A stretch of DNA of 64,000 nt from positions 4,858,501 to 4,922,500 of the forward strand of contig CP126191.1 in assembly GCA_030272155.1 (NCBI GenBank), read 5' to 3'. The stretch is from Tetradesmus obliquus. Lineage: Eukaryota; Chlorophyta; Chlorophyceae; Sphaeropleales; Scenedesmaceae. The translations under genes and the position numbers were made by a program. A model generated the notes under the pieces. It was not told where the DNA came from and searched no databases. It was given only the letters and a program-made list of their open reading frames with translations. Positions 61,801 to 64,000 of this stretch are shown here, one piece after another. The first letter of the stretch is position 1; every line of letters starts with the position of its first letter.

Positions 61801-63328
61801 AGCACACGATGCACAGGCTGGACAGTATGCTACGGCTTATGGCGCTAGCTCTGGGGGCCCTGTTGAGCCCAGCATACGGGAAGGCCATATGACAACAGAG
61901 CTGCCACCGCTGGCTCCGCCAATCTTCCCTGGCATGACGTATGTAGCGCCTGGGTACGCGCAGTATGGCCCGGCTCACTACGCGCCGTACGCCGCGTACC
62001 AGCAGCTGCAGCAGCTGCAGCAGCAGCAGCAGCAGGACGAGGAGGATGAGGAGTCTGCAGATGCAGAAGAAGAGGCTGACAGCAGCCAGCAGCAGCAAGC
62101 TGACAGTGCGCCGCCCGCAGGGGGCTCACAGGGGCCAGATGCACCGCAGCAGGGTGTGGCTGCAAAGTCTCCTGCAGATCAGCAGCCTGGTGGAAGCAGC
62201 AGCAGCAGCAAGGGCAGCGGCAAACGCAGCAGGTCACGCGCTGCAAAGGGCCCTCCAGGGTACCTGCCGCAGGGCTACACTGCGCCGCCGCCATACCTGG
62301 GCATCCCAGTGTATTGGCCCCTGCTGAACCCTTGGGGCGCAGCACCTGGCAGGCAGCAGCAGCAGCAGCATCCTCAGCAGCCTCAGCAGCCAGAGGCCAT
62401 TCATGAGTTTGATGGTGCTGGTATGCATCAGCCGGTGATGCCGCATTACTCTCCGCTGCAGCAGCAGCACGAGGCAGGCATTAACCACAGCCAGGATCCC
62501 TGGCAGCAGCAGCAATGGCCGCAGCAGCAGTGGCAGCAGGCCCCGCAGCCGCGCAGCCGAGGGGCTGGCGCTGGTAATGCAGCTGCTGCTGGCGGCAGCG
62601 GGCATCGCTCGCCGTCTGCAAGCCAAGGCGGTGGCAGCAGCAGCGGTGGCGCTGCTGCAGCAAAGCCAGCCCAGCAAGCTCAGGCACGAGCACGGCAGGC
62701 CTCATCCGGCGGCAGCAGCGGCAGCAGGGACGGCTCACGAAGGCAGCGTGCTGATGAGGTCCGCAATCAGGCAGTGCACATGGCAGCTTTGGGTGGCAGC
62801 AGCTACGGCTTCTGGGGCGCTCCACTGCCGCCTGTGCCTCTGCAGCCGGGTGACTTCCAGCAGCAGCAGCAGCAGCAGTATTGGCAGGCGATGCAGTACC
62901 CACATCACATGCCCGCAGCAGCACACCCATCCATGCGGGTGCACTCGGAGATGCTGATGCAGCCACCAGCACATGCATACACTTACGGCTACATGCAGCC
63001 AGCCTCTGCCAGCAGCCAAGAAGCCGGCAGCAGCAGCAGCAGCAGCAGCAGTGAAGGTGGCATTGCTGCGTCCTCTGCTGACTTCCTGATGCCCCCAGGT
63101 AGCCCTGATCCTGCCGCTGCTGCTGCTGCTGCTGGCAGCAGTCTGGCTGCGAGCCTGTCCAGCGGCGTGGGTGCTGCCTCGGCAGCAGCAGCGGCTGCTG
63201 GCGCTGCCATGCGGCACCTGCCTGCGCAGCAGCTGGGGGGGCTGGCTCAGCAGGCTGCTGGCGGGCTGCTGGGCCAGGTTGGCGGCATGTGCAGGGAGGT
63301 GGGGCAGAGCCTCGGGGAGCTGCCCTGA
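58828..63328 (+). CDS. MscS-like mechanosensitive ion channel
   Basis: Membrane-tension-gated channel of the MscS/MSL family, in plants placed in plastid, mitochondrial or plasma membranes. Seven exons: 58828-59110, 59318-59679, 60067-60268, 60456-60589, 60779-60956, 61172-61394 and 61633-63328 (1025 residues), in phase. Several membrane helices are visible: about residues 165-205, 250-283, 295-316 (LGLLVVLLWLLWFV), and the pore-lining helix SALGININALLLPTGVVLAI with KDLLQNLIAG. The beta domain follows: LVQPFRLGDKVAV, GWFEGVCEKVDLRYTVLR, and RDGRRRLMVPNNSFISREF. A Ser/Gly-rich insert of about 35 residues splits the beta domain. After it comes a disordered tail of more than 500 residues rich in Gln, Ser, Gly, Ala, Pro and Tyr. 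The N terminus has transit-peptide-like composition. Confidence 0.92.
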
Positions 63329-64000
63329 AGTGGGGCAAACTGAGGGGGCTGGTTGTGCCTGTGGGGTAGCTCAGGTGGGCATCTGTGTGAGGTTGCGTGG
63401 GAAGTGAGGTGGCCACAGTCGGAAGGCTTGCACAATGGGGTGGCGTGTCTTGTGGCTTGAGAGGTTCTGGGTGTGTAGTCAGGTGTTCTTCATACTGGTG
63501 GGCCAGATAGAAGGGAGCCATATGGCTTCCTTCTATCTAGGCCGCCGGCTGTATCATCATCATAGGTGGTGGCGGTGCAGAGTTCGTCCGGTAGCAACGG
63601 CACCTTCAAGAGCTTGTCTACCATTGATGCATTGCGTTTTGTGTGGAAAATGTGTTGTGCTGGCTGCATCATGTACCACTGTGCTGGCTTCAGCAGCTGC
63701 GCAGCTGCCCATGCATGTGCATTGTCTGCAGTTTAGTAGCGTGCGCTGTGTGTACATCTGCGCTCAGGGCCAGTGATGGGCTGGCCCCGGTGCTCCTGTG
63801 TTGCTGCTGGAAGAGCATGCCACGTTGCACGGCAACAGTGAGTGCTGGACACATGTTGGCACTGCGGTTTGCCTTACATAGTTGCCACCTGTCGGCAACT
63901 GCGACTGGTTCTGACACACCTTATCAGTTCGATAACAGCTGAGTGCCCGGCTGTATGTTTTCACCCCAACACCACATGCGAGGGATGCATGTTAGGAACA
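63329..64000. other. 3' region of the MscS-like gene
   Basis: No coding motif was recognised to the end of the window. The region contains the palindrome at 63501-63543. Confidence 0.5.
63501..63543. repeat. Near-perfect 43-bp palindrome
   Basis: GGCCAGATAGAAGG and CCTTCTATCTAGGCC pair around a central AGCCATATGGCT, itself a palindrome. There is one mismatched position and a one-base offset near the ends. It lies about 175 bases past the MscS-like stop and would form a strong hairpin. Confidence 0.9.

Noticed and set aside
62481..63521. 346-codon minus-strand open frame
   Set aside because: Shadow of the repeat-rich last exon of the MscS-like gene.

Overview
The window is nuclear DNA of a green alga, most likely a chlorophycean of the Scenedesmus/Tetradesmus/Raphidocelis kind. 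The evidence is spliceosomal introns in every recognisable gene (GT-AG, usually GTGAG or GTGCG donors), chloroplast-targeted proteins (PsaO, a lumenal MPH2-type protein, the Ycf36/CGLD27 family), UGUAA-type poly(A) signals behind several genes, and extreme (CTG/CAG)n triplet runs in introns and exons. The exact genus is inference. Gene models were joined by eye from conserved protein motifs, canonical splice sites and matching codon phase. Internal exons are firm; several first exons are tentative and are marked so.

Layout, left to right. 115-4325 (+): 3' part of a cytochrome P450. 6712-7862 (-): small membrane protein with a Tudor-like module. 8890-10935 (-): photosystem I subunit PsaO. 11675-14384 (-): TruA-family tRNA pseudouridine synthase. 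14722-20023 (+): TCAIM-like protein (DUF4460/DUF4461). 20600-21553: a repeat-rich interval with two opposed minisatellites and a fold-back element. 22766-23931 (-): TMEM230/DUF872 membrane protein. 24254-25584 (+): MPH2-like thylakoid lumen protein. 27531-29328 (-): Mpv17/PMP22 protein. 30603-32313 (-): ribosomal protein L27a. 34269-39860 (-): a divergent 14-exon pyruvate kinase. 39927-41554 (+): helical-repeat protein, possibly an organelle RNA factor. 42355-45052 (+): MAP3K-like kinase. 45590-49051 (+): SET-domain methyltransferase. 50421-52956 (-): CGLD27/Ycf36. 53448-55192 (+): FOR20/CEP20 centriolar protein. 55709-57953 (-): type I methionine aminopeptidase. 58828-63328 (+): MscS-like mechanosensitive channel.

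The genes do not form one pathway. Several code for plastid proteins (PsaO, MPH2-like, CGLD27, probably the MscS channel and the methionine aminopeptidase). Others are housekeeping genes (L27a, TruA, pyruvate kinase). Five pairs are head to head with short shared 5' regions: TruA/TCAIM-like, TMEM230/MPH2, pyruvate kinase/helical repeat, CGLD27/FOR20 and MetAP/MscS.

No CRISPR array, rRNA, tRNA or intact transposon was recognised. The points most worth a second look are the pyruvate kinase with altered catalytic residues, compositionally odd ORF fragments (5539-5821, 15292-15427, 42075-42272), the opposed minisatellite arms plus fold-back element, and low-complexity insertions inside otherwise conserved catalytic or channel domains.
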